Source: Sinonovacula constricta (Eukaryota; Mollusca; Bivalvia; Cardiida; Solecurtidae). Taken from it: 64,000 bases of DNA. The position numbers and the translations under genes are program-made. The stretch spans positions 20,478,956 to 20,542,955 of the forward strand of contig CM017564.1 in NCBI GenBank assembly GCA_007844125.1, written 5' to 3'. A model generated the notes under the pieces. That model was given only the letters and a program-made list of their open reading frames with translations. It was not told where the DNA came from and searched no databases. Below are positions 9,761-20,529 of the stretch, piece after piece. How positions within the stretch are numbered: the stretch's first letter is position 1; every line of letters starts with the position of its first letter.

Positions 9761-10655
9761 TCGTGATTATCGTATCCAGCAAGGAGAGGTTCAAGTGCTA
9801 ACGGATCAATTGGTGTAGGTAAACTAAGTATGTTTTTGAATTAAACGGTGCTTGTTTGCTGATGGGGACTGTGTTTTGAAATCACTAATACGTCTGCATG
9901 GTTTAAAACAACGGTTGGCCCCATGTGACGAACCATTGCAGTTGCTGCATACATGCTGCAATGTACATTTTGATTTAAGGCATCTGCCGGAATCCTGGAA
10001 TTTCCAACAGAAGCCTTTTTTTGACGGACAGAGAGGGTAAGACTGCTGGCCACGAAATGGCTGAGACTTAGCAAGCATTGAACAGAAAAGGTAAGTTTCA
10101 GTGTGAATATTACCCCATGGTAGAGGATTAACCGATCGCAGTTGACGGAATTTCTCGTCATACTGTTGCCATGGGAAAGAATTTGGGCCAAAGTCTGAAT
10201 AATGCTCATATAACGGAAAAGTTCTGAACTCTGAGTAGGGTATTTCCCACAATATATATCAGCATATAGCTGGAATGCGCGGCACCATGTGAGGATTGAG
10301 GTAATCTTGTTTGCATGATTAGTTTGTACTGATGTGGTGATTGAGTTTTCTGATTTTTTTATAGTTGTTGTCTATATATAAGATAGCTGACTTAAACAGT
10401 AGTGCAGAAAGGTCAATGTATTGCTGATTGTAATTTTTTTGCCTGGTGTCCTTGTCCACAGGAGGGTGAACTGTAGAGAAGGCACCCAGGTCTACAGCCT
10501 CACCCACTTCCGGTAATAAATGGTCATCATTAAGCGACGAAGTTGAACATGTGTTGTCCAGGTCTGATGGGAGGTCCAGGGTTGCCAACGGTTCAGTCTC
10601 TATCTGGGGATGGTCTTCTCTGATTTCCTTTGTTTCCTTGCGCTTTCAGAACGAG
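9752..10655 (-). pseudogene. DIRS-like retrotransposon gag fragment
   Basis: Three overlapping frames together read as a gag-like protein typical of tyrosine-recombinase retrotransposons: an aliphatic stretch (QYIDLSALLFKSAILYID), a W-rich middle, and a CCCH/zinc-knuckle region (GFCWKFQDSGRC then LQHVCSNC and HGANRC). Homology ends near 9752, where the polymerase pseudogene begins, so the reverse transcriptase part is missing. Frameshifts lie near 10,210 and 10,310. Family assignment is from the C-x-C-x-H-x-C pattern and its context. Confidence 0.5.
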
Positions 10656-10754
10656 GCTGACAAATGCGTTGTACAGAAGGATACACTGCACTAAATATAT
10701 AAAGGAAACGCTCCACCAAAACTATCCGTCCAGCATAAGTAATAAGTAATGGGC

Positions 10755-13245
10755 GCAAACATAAATTACTTTATATTATCATATAAAGTATTGTTATTTG
10801 GTTTGCGTTGTGGTGTTGATTGGGGTGTTAATTGGGTTGTAGTTGGTGTAATTGTTTGTTTTGTAAGGGTTGATTTTGTTGGTGTCTCCGATACTGACTC
10901 AGTTTGCGTTTGTGCGTCTTTCGTGGTGACTGATTTAATGTTAGATTTGATGACTAATGAGTATGATTTTGTGTGTGTTTCTAACTTTCCTGCTTCATGA
11001 TATGAAATTTTATTGACAGTTTTGATTCGGACTATTTCTTTTTCTTTTTTTCCAAATTTCACAAGTGTAACAGTAGGCTGGATGGTCTTTGCCGCAATTT
11101 GCGCACTTAATTGTAATACAAGGTAATGAGCCATCATTATACCTTAGACGAGAGAAACTTGCGCTTCAGTTCCTAACAAAAGTTAAGTCTAATCCTAAAA
11201 ATCCAGCACATAGTGTTATTTTCAAACCTAAATATGAACACTTGTACGAGCGTAAGCCAAAGGCAATTAAACCTTTTGGTTTGCGAATGTTAGAAATCGT
11301 ACACTCATCACACGTTAATTTAAATCAAATTATGGAAAATAATGTCTTGGAATTTCCACCATGGCAACTTAAAACTCCCGAAGTCGATTTAACTCTCTGT
11401 ACAAATAATAAATCAAAAACAGACCCCCTCGTACTTCGCTCAAATTTTACCGAACTGCACGACAAGAAATACTCTAACTACTTTGAAATATATACTGATG
11501 ACTCAAAAGCAGATTCATACGTCGGTTGTGCTTCCGTAAGCAAAATTCATTGTTTTAAACAAAAGTTACCACCCGACTCATCCATTTTTACAGCCGAAAT
11601 TCAGGCTGTTAACCTTTCTCTTGACTTTATTTCTGATCATCCTGGTGATAAATTTGTAATATTTACTGACTCTTTGTCGGTATTACAGTCTATTAAAAAT
11701 CTTAATTTTTCCAACCCCCTCATTAGAGAATTACTTTTAAAACTTAGTGATGTTTGTCTTAATAAAAATATTGTTTTCTGTTGGCTACCTAGTCATGTAG
11801 GCATCCGAGGAAACGAGGATGCAGATAAGAGTGCCAAATCTGCCTCAGCCCTTACTGAGGCAGATCTTTGCATCCCCTACACAGATTTTAAACCACTTAT
11901 CAATCGATATATTTTAACCAAATGGCAAACAAGTTGGGATAATACTGTTTTCAACAAATTACATGTAATTAAACCTTATGTCACTGCCAATATCTCTACT
12001 TGCAGAGAAAGTAGGCGGGAAGACGTAGCTCTGACCCGCTGTCGCATTGGACATACTAGGTTAACTCATTCATATCTTTTAAAAAGAGAAGTTCAACCTG
12101 AATGTGTACCTTGCCAGGAACCTCTTACAGTTAATCATATTTTACTACATTGTATTGACACAGATCATATTCGATCTAAATATTTTAATGTCAATAATAT
12201 ACACGAACTATTTAAGACGGTATCCGATGCTAAACTTGTTTGCTTCCTAACCGATATTGGTATTCTTAGTAAGTTATAAATTTTTAAACTGTTTATTATG
12301 CTAACGTTATACATTTTAACTGTTTAATATATTAACTTGTTTTTCGTTTATCATTAACATTTTTAACCTGATAGATTTTTATTATTTCTGCTCACGTGTT
12401 TTAGTTTTAACCTGATTATATTCTCATGTCGCTAAACTTTAATGTATTCGGCGCCGTATGACCTATCAAGTGTCGGTGTGCCGTAAAACCCCCCAAAAAA
12501 TAACAATAAAAAAAAAAACGAATTAGTGGTCATCTCCTGAAGCAGCACATTTTCCGCATACTTTGACATTTTTGCAGTTACTTTCATGATGTCCAAGTTT
12601 TTGACATTTGAAGCATCGCATTGGGTTGGGAATGTAAACTTCAACCTTTATTTGACTATATAGAATTTTGATGTTCGATGGTGGCTGGGTTGAATTAAAT
12701 GTCAATATAACTGTGTTTGTTTCAATTTGTATTCCATTTTTTGTAATTTTAATTCGCTTTGCAGCTGTAACTCCTTGACTGGCGAGATTAATCACTATGT
12801 CTTCCTCCGAAACTCCAGCAAGAACAGGGTTTTTATCGCTCCTTTTGAAAAGTTAAGAGATTTATGCGCGGATGGTGTAACGTCAGTGGTGAATAGTTTC
12901 TTGAGTTTTAAAAGTTGATCTTACTGAGTTTTCTTTGTAACTTCAATGATTAAAGATCCGTTATTCATTTTTTGGACAGATTTAGGTTCACCAATTATGC
13001 CTTTTAATGATTTTTCAATAACGAAAGGAGACATTTTCAAAAGTGGTTCAAATTCTTCATCAGCTGTGAGTACTGTAAATTTTGGAAATTGTTCTACTAT
13101 TCTTTCTTCTTCTGAGTCAGCATCTAGTATGTTCGGTCTGGGTCGTTTTAACATGTTGGAAGCCATGAGAAGAGAGGAGAAAAAATTCAGCACCTGTGTT
13201 CCCCACCCACCACGGAGTCCAACAAGGGGACGCTTATATTGAGTT
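10755..13245 (-). pseudogene. LINE ORF1 (gag) relic, interrupted by another LINE fragment
   Basis: Minus-strand pieces at 12,921-13,193, 12,523-12,795 and 10,766-11,120 match in order the ORF1 of the intact LINE at 50.6 kb: the N-terminal SPFVIEKSLKGIIG segment, then VYIPNPMRCFKCQKLGHHE with its CCHC knuckle, then a second knuckle (KCANCGKDH, in another frame) and a Ser/Thr-rich tail. The upstream UTR also matches (AACAAGGGGACG near 13,226). The gene is cut at about 11,121/12,520 by a plus-strand LINE 3' end and has frameshifts. Confidence 0.7.
11121..12520 (+). mobile_element. 5'-truncated LINE copy: ORF2 RNase H end and 3' UTR
   Basis: Nearly identical to the 3' part of the intact LINE ORF2 (from about 54,450), open through 12,279. 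It contains the RNase H domain with YTDDSKAD (YTDGSKAD in the intact copy, so the conserved Gly is Asp), FTAEIQAVNLSL, FTDSLSVLQS and CWLPSHVGIRGNEDADKSAK, then a C-terminal zinc-knuckle-like C..C/H/C segment. The 3' UTR ends with the family signature TTCGGCGCCGTATGACC and a short A-rich tail. 5' truncation is usual for target-primed reverse transcription. It landed inside an older antisense LINE. Confidence 0.85.
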
Positions 13246-13276
13246 GATCTCCTACTCCAATCGCCAGGGTTACACA

Positions 13277-13505
13277 GGTGCTTTTCTCGAAAGGGTTAAG
13301 TATAGAGAAACAGTTTGGTTTACGCATGCTAGAAATCATACACTCATCACAACTGAATTTAAATCAAGTAATAGAAAATAATGTTTTAGAAATTCCACCA
13401 TGGCAATTGAAAACTCCCGAAGTCGATTTATCTCTCAGTATAAATACTTTAATGTATTCGGCGCCGTATGACCTATCAAGTGTCGGTGTGCCGTAAAACC
13501 CAAAA
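13277..13505 (+). mobile_element. Internally deleted LINE fragment
   Basis: About 165 bp of ORF2 (FGLRMLEIIHSS... to SLSINT) is joined directly to the 3' UTR signature at 13,449, so the whole RNase H region is missing. It lies next to the 5' UTR of the antisense relic. Short non-autonomous LINE derivatives can arise this way; otherwise it is a simple deletion. Confidence 0.7.
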
Positions 13506-13718
13506 AACAAAAACAAACATATAAAGAAACTTTAATACCACTTGATTGACCCATAAGCCACCGCCTTCTATTTTATGTTATAGAAGAAAGTTAGGAAGAA
13601 TCAAGCCCAGTTCGTATCAGAGAAGAATTTCAGCGGAGTTTTACCGCTCTGCATGAATACAGCCGGCGTATTCTAGGCCCCAGCCGGCAGGGCCTGATGT
13701 CATTAATGAATAGTCGTT

Positions 13719-13889
13719 TTACATTTGGAGCATAATTCTTTCCGCATCACTGTAAATTAAATAGCTTGCTTCTTCACCCTGTCCAGTACAAATCATTACA
13801 AGTTCACCATTGTCACACATATCTTGACATAAAACTGTACCGGATGTACAACTGATAAAAAACAACATAACAAATACATGAATATTCAT
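13719..13889 (-). CDS. Short secreted protein, member of the Polinton-linked membrane-protein family (exon 1 type)
   Basis: A 56-residue ORF with a hydrophobic signal peptide (VFVMLFFISCTSG) followed by a Cys-containing mature part (CDNGELVMICTGQGEEAS...). It resembles the first exon of the two-exon genes at 34.3-35.9 kb and 42.3-43.5 kb and the ORF at 47.4 kb (pattern LxxLxC near the mature N-terminus). No Thr-rich or membrane exon follows, so it is probably truncated. It is divergent from the two-exon PC4-like gene at 14,510, as in the other Polintons. Confidence 0.5.
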   Translation of the reverse strand: MNIHVFVMLFFISCTSGTVLCQDMCDNGELVMICTGQGEEASYLIYSDAERIMLQM

Positions 13890-14461
13890 GATGGGTGGAG
13901 ATTAACACAGCAGCGATACAACTTTTTTGGAAAGGAACTACGCAGTAAAGATGTAAACAAATGATGCAGTATTTAAAAGGAGTAGATCTATTTGTAGGCT
14001 ATATTTATAGGAAGCTTAAAATAGATTTTAATGATCGGAAGGCGATTTAATTATCGAAATGGGATATAATGAAAGGATATTAATTTTTCGATATTTGATG
14101 TTTATAAAACTGTATTGTTCAAACAGCTTAGGCGGATTGTTTCATTTCTAGGCGAAACATGGATACTTATCTTGGCATTAGCACAATTTTGTTCTTAATC
14201 GTTAGGTTTATAAATCCAAACGTGTTATTTAGTATAGCAGGAATGTACGTTCGTAAGCATATTTCTAACGGTAAATATAATTTAAGTGAGTCGTATGCTC
14301 CATCCCACTAAATCTAAGAGTAAATTTCATTGGACTTGATATTCATTAATTTATGCTCTTCATTGAAATCTTAACACATCATTGGTTGAGAGGCGGTTCA
14401 AAGTTGAATCCTATTTAGTGTATAATACCCACACATGGTTGTCAACAGTGTAAATTCCTAC

Positions 14462-14490
14462 ATCTCCCTCTCTCTCTCTCTCTCTCTTTC
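14462..14490. repeat. CT dinucleotide run in promoter position
   Basis: A CTCTCTC tract directly upstream of the ATG at 14,510. GA/CT tracts near animal transcription starts can bind GAGA-type factors; here it may simply be a microsatellite. Confidence 0.5.
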
Positions 14491-14509
14491 TCGTTCTCTA
14501 TCGCGTTTT

Positions 14510-15482
14510 ATGAAAATGGCATTTGTTGAAAAGCGTGATCTTTTTGGAAAATTGATGAAAGCTAGCTATGTTATTGAGCAGAAGGAAATAACTCTTACCC
14601 AATTTAGGGGTACCACTTCATTTGAACAACAGAAAGAAAAACAAAAGTGTTTCGTTCAACATAATTGAATTCATAAAAATGGGAGAAGTGATACACAACA
14701 TAGTAAATTATCACAATCAGTTCTTCCCGAATGTAAGTATGCTTATGTTATTTAAATGTTTTATTGTGTTTAAAAGTCTTTCAAAATCACTCTTTTTATT
14801 TATATTTAAAGGGAGGTAATCCGAGTTTCATAATATTATGTTTAATGAATTATTTCCCTTGGTTTATCATGGTTTTTGTAAAAAAGTAAAACTATGATAG
14901 ATAAATATATATGTGTTGTGTTCCTTCTGAAATATTTTCCATAGTTACAATGTTTGGTATATACTTTAATTTGATGAATTCTAATTTTACATTAATTCAT
15001 ATTTATTTAATCAGAATCAGCTGGCGATGGATCAACCCCAAGTGATGATCAAACAACAACAACAAGATCAAGTAACTAATATTTATCTTAATTTAATTTA
15101 TCAAATTTCACTTTGTTATTGTCTTAATAATATAAATACACTTATTAGTAATTACGTTATGATCAACAATGTATTATCCTCTATTTTACATTTTTATTTT
15201 ATTAACTTGTAATAATTTCAGCAAACACAGCTGGCGAAGGATCAACCCCAAGTGTCAATTCAACAACAACAACAAGATCAAGTAACTAATATTTATCTTA
15301 ATTTAAATTATTGAATTTCACCTTTTTATTGTCTTAATAATATGTAAACCTTTATTATCATCTATTTTACAATAACTGTCGAACAAAACATGATACATTT
15401 TTACTTTATTTACTTGTAATAATTTCAGCAATCACAGCTGGCGATGGATCAACCCCAAGTGTCAATTCAACAACAAGATCAA
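14510..15482 (+). CDS. Multi-exon PC4-like small protein gene with tandem Gln-rich microexons (Polinton C)
   Basis: Exon 1 (14,510-14,732) encodes a strand-rich basic segment ending in a helix and is followed by a perfect donor GTAAGT. It resembles exon 1 of the genes at 40.2 kb and 48.2 kb but has a one-base frameshift near 14,640. Three further exon-like units follow: 15,015-15,071 (57 nt), 15,222-15,281 (60 nt) and 15,429-15,482 (54 nt). Each is preceded by AG, followed by GTAACT, a multiple of three, in phase 0, and encodes a variant of QLAMDQPQV(S/M)IQQQQDQ. Exon plus intron is thus duplicated with a period of about 207 bp. The final exon seen in the other copies (ending R-aromatic-basic-PY) was not found. 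Confidence 0.55.
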
Positions 15483-15685
15483 GTAACTAATATTTATCTT
15501 AAATTAAATTATTAATATTAACAAGTTGTAAACTTACCAAAGGCAGAGTTGTTCATCAATTTGTAGAAATTTTTCTCGATGGTGTCTTTGCTTGTTGTCT
15601 CATTGTGGTTTCACATAGGGTTTCATGAAAGGTTCCTGATAAAATTCCAATATTCTATTAATCTTTTTCAGCTTCATACCCAAGT

Positions 15686-17542
15686 TTAGGTAAAGTTAGA
15701 GATTACGATATGAAGTACATACTTTGTCATTGTTTCAAGGGGGGTGAGTAGATTTTCTACTTTAGTTCTGGGTGGTAAACTGTCATGATCTGTTTTGTTA
15801 TTTAATTTTTTCCAAACTCTTTGTGCATAAGGAGATAATTTTTCATTCGGTACACATTTTCGTTCAGGAGCCAAACGAAAGTCATTAAGACTACCATGTA
15901 AATGTTTCGGATATTCTAAATCAACCTCTAAAATATATCCATTTGGAGCATCCTCTGGTATGAATGATATATCAAAACTCTCAATTTCTTCAAGACTAAG
16001 AAAGTTGAAATCTCTTTTTGGTAAATGTTGAGACATGCTATAACCATATAAGTTATTGACATCATAATAGACGAGATAGGATGAGGCATGGGATCATAAC
16101 TGTCAAGATAGGGATTGTTTGCTTTCTTGTACCTGTTTGAAATTTGGCTTACTCCTCCACGAATTGCCTTTTCAATGAACAAACATGATCTATATCCGTC
16201 AAGAGTTCCAATTTAACTCCTGTCATTTTAGCATAGCCAGCCAACTAAGTCCTGGAGATGAGTAAAAGTGACAGGGATCAAGATCATAACACGACTTTGA
16301 CATATCACGAAAGTTTTCAAACACATCTGTCAATAACAATACATCAGTTTTGAGATAAAGATCGTGATAATCTTCTATCGTCTTACATTGACACATTTCA
16401 AAAACAATTTGTTGTGAAATTATGTCTGCGAGACGAGTGAAAACCTTATATTGAGGGAAGTTTAGTCTTCATCAAAGTTACTCCATGACGTGATATATTC
16501 GTATGGAAAGACGCCTTTTCTAAATAAAACTTCTGCATTGTCTGTTATTTCACTATGGGAATGCTGATAATCCCTTTTTAGCTAAGTTTTCAACAAGATC
16601 GCTCAAGGAAGATGGTAGAAAAGCAAATGAATCAATGAATTTCAAATGACCTATGCTAAAGCTGATATATTTTTCTATGGTTTGTGGTATGCATTGAACT
16701 TGTTCATTTTTAAATAAACCAATACATTGACATAAAGATGTGCGTCAAAAAAATTTAAGTTATGAAATATGACAGAGATAGAATTGACTTGTTTGACTTG
16801 TAAATTGCAATTCACATGACATGCATAAAAGAAAACTCCTGATGTGTGATCGTGATGCCTAACCTTGGTTTTGTTTTCTTTAAAATCTTTTTGACAAAGA
16901 CAACAGCGTTTTGAAGATTGAAACAATAATTCTTCCTGCTCACTCAAATGCAATGGTTTAATGTTTTTTAAACGTTCTCCAATATCATGTGATTCTCTTA
17001 AAAGATGCTCAAAACGTTTTTTGGAGCATCTTCTATATACAACACTGTTTCTTTGGAAAAAATGGATCTGTAGACACAATTGTATAGGGAAACGAATATG
17101 GTTCTAAGAGTTGGGTTTTAATCGTTGATCCTGTTTGATGTGAATTATGTATTGTCTTGTTTAATGTTTCAAAATCTGCATAAATTACATAAGGAACACG
17201 CAAAGTTTTTTCAAAGGATTTAAATTCTAACATCATGTCCTTTTTTGATGGTAATTTTATTTTCTGTTCACCATGAACTTGGCAGTATGGTAGATGCTCG
17301 GACAACAAATGTTCATATGTAAAACCATGAAGGCAATACCGACAGAAATAATACAACAGATTTCCTTTTCGTCGTGAACTTAAAAAACGATTTATATTTT
17401 GAATAAAAACATAATGTGAATTTTGTTCTGTCTGCACCAAAAGGAGATCTATATGATGAGCTCTATTTGAGATTTTGTTACACCCATTGGAAGTACAAAT
17501 AGGTATAAAAGTGAATTCTCGCGGCCATTTTTTTGGTGGCAT
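15686..17542 (-). pseudogene. Polinton family-B DNA polymerase (Polinton C)
   Basis: Replicative polymerase of a Polinton. Order on the strand: a Cys/His N-terminal region (FCRYCLHGFTYEHLLSEHLP), Exo I VIYADFETLN, a CxxC...HHDH segment (CCLCQKDFKENKTKVRHHDH), HNLNFFDAHLYV (Exo II-like), a degraded middle near 16.2-16.6 kb, then AIRGGVSQISNRYKKANNPY and the thumb-ward part to about 15,690. The first polymerase motif is damaged and the TDTDS motif region is absent, so the C-terminus is truncated. Frameshifts near 17,050, 16,660 and 16,000-16,180. It is divergent from the small PC4-like gene at 17,981. Confidence 0.85.
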
Positions 17543-17559
17543 AAAGGTTTAAATAGGAA

Positions 17560-17975
17560 AACCACCATTTTATCTTGGTGTCTCAAGTGGTGGCGCTATA
17601 GAATATATAGCATACCATTGGCGGCACGCTACTATCTCGGTTAATTGTTGGTGGCTCAGGGGACAGTGTTATGTAAATAGATTATGGTGGCACGCTCAAC
17701 GGTTTAATGTTGATTTAAGCAGTACGAGGTCATATGACAACCATTTTGAACAGTATGCGTCGTTTATGGCGGCATGGGTTGATAGGTTTTAAAAGCAGGC
17801 TATATATCTTAGTACATGTGTAATGGGTTTAGTGTTTTATAGTTTGGAAGTGTGAGATTAGTTGTATAGTTTTTCATTAGTAATATCGTTTTATTCCAGA
17901 TTAAATAGAATTATTTTGTTATAGCATAAGTAATACTTTGTGTGTGCTGCAGTAGTATTTTGTAATTGTGTGTTG
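17560..17975. promoter_or_regulatory. Divergent promoter region with TGGYGGCACGCT motifs
   Basis: Lies between the polymerase (minus) and the small PC4-like gene (plus). TGGCGGCACGCT occurs at 17,619-17,630 and TGGTGGCACGCT at 17,685-17,696; a third copy is at 18,590-18,601 before the next transcription unit. A GCTATATAT sequence near 17,800 is TATA-like. The motif may be bound by an element-encoded regulator such as the zinc-finger proteins (inference). Confidence 0.4.
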
Positions 17976-17980
17976 TTAAA

Positions 17981-18220
17981 ATGGCGCAAGCTCAGGTGTG
18001 TGAAAAGGTATTACAGTTAAATGGTGATGGTTTTGATAAAATAGTATGGTCCCAAGTAGATATGAAAATAACTTGTACATTGAAGGACGGTTTTATTTTA
18101 GTATTAAAACAAAAGCGACATCAAATCAAAATGTATTTGAAAAAGGAGTCGAAGGAAATGCATGTTCCTCTAACGATTTTAGAAGATCTGTATTATTTAA
18201 AAGAAAGTGTGCAGCTCTAA
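17981..18220 (+). CDS. Small basic PC4-like protein (Polinton C)
   Basis: An intact 79-residue ORF starting MAQAQ, a start shared with the homologue at 49,816, which fixes the initiation site. It predicts as several strands and a C-terminal helix (GFILVLKQKRHQ, then MHVPLTILEDLYYL), similar in layout to the PC4 single-stranded-DNA-binding fold, but sequence similarity is weak. A role in transcription or DNA binding is inferred. An in-frame ATG exists upstream but is not conserved. Confidence 0.6.
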   Translation: MAQAQVCEKVLQLNGDGFDKIVWSQVDMKITCTLKDGFILVLKQKRHQIKMYLKKESKEMHVPLTILEDLYYLKESVQL

Positions 18221-18291
18221 ACTTCATTCTTAGAAAGACATTCACCATGCTAACATCACAATTAATAGAGTTGAATTAAAACTCACCAGCC

Positions 18292-18622
18292 ATGTTATTT
18301 TACGAGGATAGGTTAAACACTTTTGGTTTGTGGCCGCCTCAGACTCACCCCAATAAGTTTAAACTTTCATCCGTTGGATTTTTTACAGGAGTAAAAACGA
18401 TACTGTAGAATGCTTTTCATGTGCCTTAAGGTTACAATGTTGGAAGTATGGGGATGATGCATTGAATGAACACAAGATACATTCTTCAAATTGTTTATTT
18501 TTAAAAATTATTGGACAGTTTAAAACTGGTGATTCCACAATCGAGCCATGGAAATCGTATTCACTGTTCCACTATGGCGACGTCTATAATGGCGGCACGC
18601 TCGGTGGCGCAAGGAACCTGTA
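18292..18622 (+). pseudogene. BIR-domain (IAP-type) protein, one frameshift
   Basis: From ATG 18,292 the first frame reads YEDRLNTFGLWPP and KLSSVGFF; a one-base shift near 18,390 continues with NDTVECFSCALRLQCWKYGD, then EHKIHSSNC. Arg-x(n)-TF-x-WP, GF, CxxC, W, H-x6-C are the hallmarks of the zinc-binding baculovirus IAP repeat, which binds caspases or IAP antagonists. No RING follows here. It sits between the PC4-like gene and the 18.7-kb gene of Polinton C, so it is likely element cargo rather than a host gene. Confidence 0.8.
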
Positions 18623-18743
18623 ACAGATTAAGAAAGAGATAACAATTTGATTCTTTTACCTCATTTACATACGTGCATATAAGAAGCGAGCTTCCAAACT
18701 TTCTATCACTTTACTCTTCCACTTCCAAGACGAATTACTAACC

Positions 18744-19310
18744 ATGGACAGTACTACATCAGAAGATAAATTCAGCGATAATCTCTGTGATTCGAATGCA
18801 GTCAACGTTGATGATGTACAGCACAGTACTTAAACAATAGACATTTGTGAATCGGATGTGAAATGTACACAACCACCGATAGACCATTGTCTTCCACCAT
18901 CATCAAGTGTTATGTTGATGAACTCATATTTTGATTTTCTTTACGCAAAAGCATTGTGCGAAGTTCGGGAGAAGACGCTGCGATTGAGATGCTATGGCTG
19001 TCAAATCAACCATCCCTCACAGATACAACATGATTGTATCATGATAGCAGAGCATGATGATAATTACCAAATTGACTTTTACTTTGAGGACATGTTGAAG
19101 GAGGTGAATGAAGAAGATATCATTCAGTCATGGGAGGATGTGATTAACATCTCCAATATTTCACCAGAGGTTATCTTTCTACACAAACGCGTCATTAAGA
19201 GTACAGGCTACCTCGCTGTGATGAAAACAGAGCAATGGAAGGACAAAATGAAGAGAATGGTTCCAACAATTGATCGGTTAGAAGCTAGACTGTTCGGGGA
19301 AACTGTTTAA
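18744..19310 (+). pseudogene. Conserved Polinton protein with CxxC...HxC motif (Polinton C)
   Basis: ATG 18,744 follows a TATA-like GCATATAAG at about 18,676. The frame has one in-frame TAA (codon 30) and then runs to 19,310. The core SYFDFLYAKAL..., LRCYGCQINHPSQIQHDC and IDFYFEDMLKEV matches the protein at 37.8-38.2 kb. CxxC with HxC suggests a zinc knuckle. Function unknown; occurrence in two Polintons marks it as an element gene. Confidence 0.7.
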
Positions 19311-19320
19311 AACAATTTTC

Positions 19321-19322
<2 letters not shown>

Positions 19323-19395
<73 letters not shown>
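19323..19395. repeat. (TA)n microsatellite
   Basis: About 72 bp of uninterrupted TA between the 18.7-kb gene and the integrase remnant. Confidence 0.95.
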
Positions 19396-19576
19396 CAAAG
19401 ATCTTTGTATGTAGTGTTGCATGCTTCATGTAATTGAATATTAAATGCATTAATATATTCTGCTTAATAAATGATAAAATAGAATACAGGTCTTTATTGT
19501 ATATTCTAAATGCATGTCTTCGATGTTTTGTCCATCTGGTATATATTTTAATGATGTATTTTAGATACCTTCAGTT

Positions 19577-20513
19577 ATGGACAAGACACAGAAGGAATAC
19601 ATTCTCTCCCAATATTATTTTGATAGTAAAAATCCAGGTAGTTTTCTAGGTGCAACTAAATTGTATCTCGTATTGAATGGAAAATACCCAGGAATATTTA
19701 GTGTTGGTTTTATCCAGAAATGGTTGGACAATCAAGATGCCTATGCGGTACAGAAGCAAGTGATACGAAAACATAAAACGCCACACATTCAAGTATCTGG
19801 ACTTAATGATCAAGCTGATATGGATCTAATTTCTGTTGAAAATATTGCAAAGTACAATAATTGATTTTGATTGATTATAAATCATGACTTGAAGACATTT
19901 ATGAAAAGGGATTTATTTATTTAATACACAAAGCATATCAAAGGCAAATTATGCAGAACGAGTCATACGCACATTGCGAGGAATGTTATTTAGAATGATG
20001 AGACATAATCGGTGAAATCGTTATATCGATAAACTGCAAGCTGTTGTAAGCAGTTATAATAATTCTCCACATCGAGGTCTAAATAAATTGACTCCAAAAA
20101 GTATTACAAAATACAATGCTTTACAGGTGTGGTCTATGTTATATCTTCAACCTAAAAAGTTTAAAAAGTCTACACTACGTTTCAAATTTGAAATTGGTGG
20201 TATGGTTCGATAAAGTTATATTAAACACCCATTTAAACGTGTGCATAATCAGCAATATTCCACAGAAGTTTTTCGAATTAAAAGCAGAATTTTTAAGCAA
20301 GGTATATCATTTTATAAACTTATAGATTTAAATAATCAACCAATTTCTGGTTATGTTTATGAGCGTGAAATGATACGTGTTGATAAGAACGCGGAAAACT
20401 TGTGGTACATCGATACAGTTTTAAAAAAGCTGAGAGTTAAGGGAAAACCTCAGTATTTTGTACGTTGGGAAGGATTTCCTAAATCATTTGATAGCTGGGT
20501 TGATGCGAAATAG
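19577..20513 (+). pseudogene. Polinton retrovirus-like integrase with chromodomain, core deleted
   Basis: The N-terminal part (19,577-19,864) reads KLYLVLNGKYPG, FIQKWLDNQDAYAVQKQ and QADMDLISVENIAKYN, where the DMDL aspartate is the likely first catalytic Asp. Homology resumes near 19,950 with NYAERVIRTLRGML (catalytic Glu region), SYNNSPHRGLNKLTP, and ends with the chromodomain RVKGKPQYFVRWEGFPKSFD. The stretch with the second Asp is deleted, and there are stops and shifts near 19,866, 20,012 and 20,210. It is therefore inactive. The next gene starts 17 bp after its stop. Confidence 0.85.
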
Positions 20514-20529
20514 GTTCAAAACAAGTAAC

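Noticed and set aside
15015..15482. CRISPR-like array (three spaced repeats)
   Set aside because: The repeated part is coding-like with splice borders and the spacers are themselves similar; the genome is eukaryotic.
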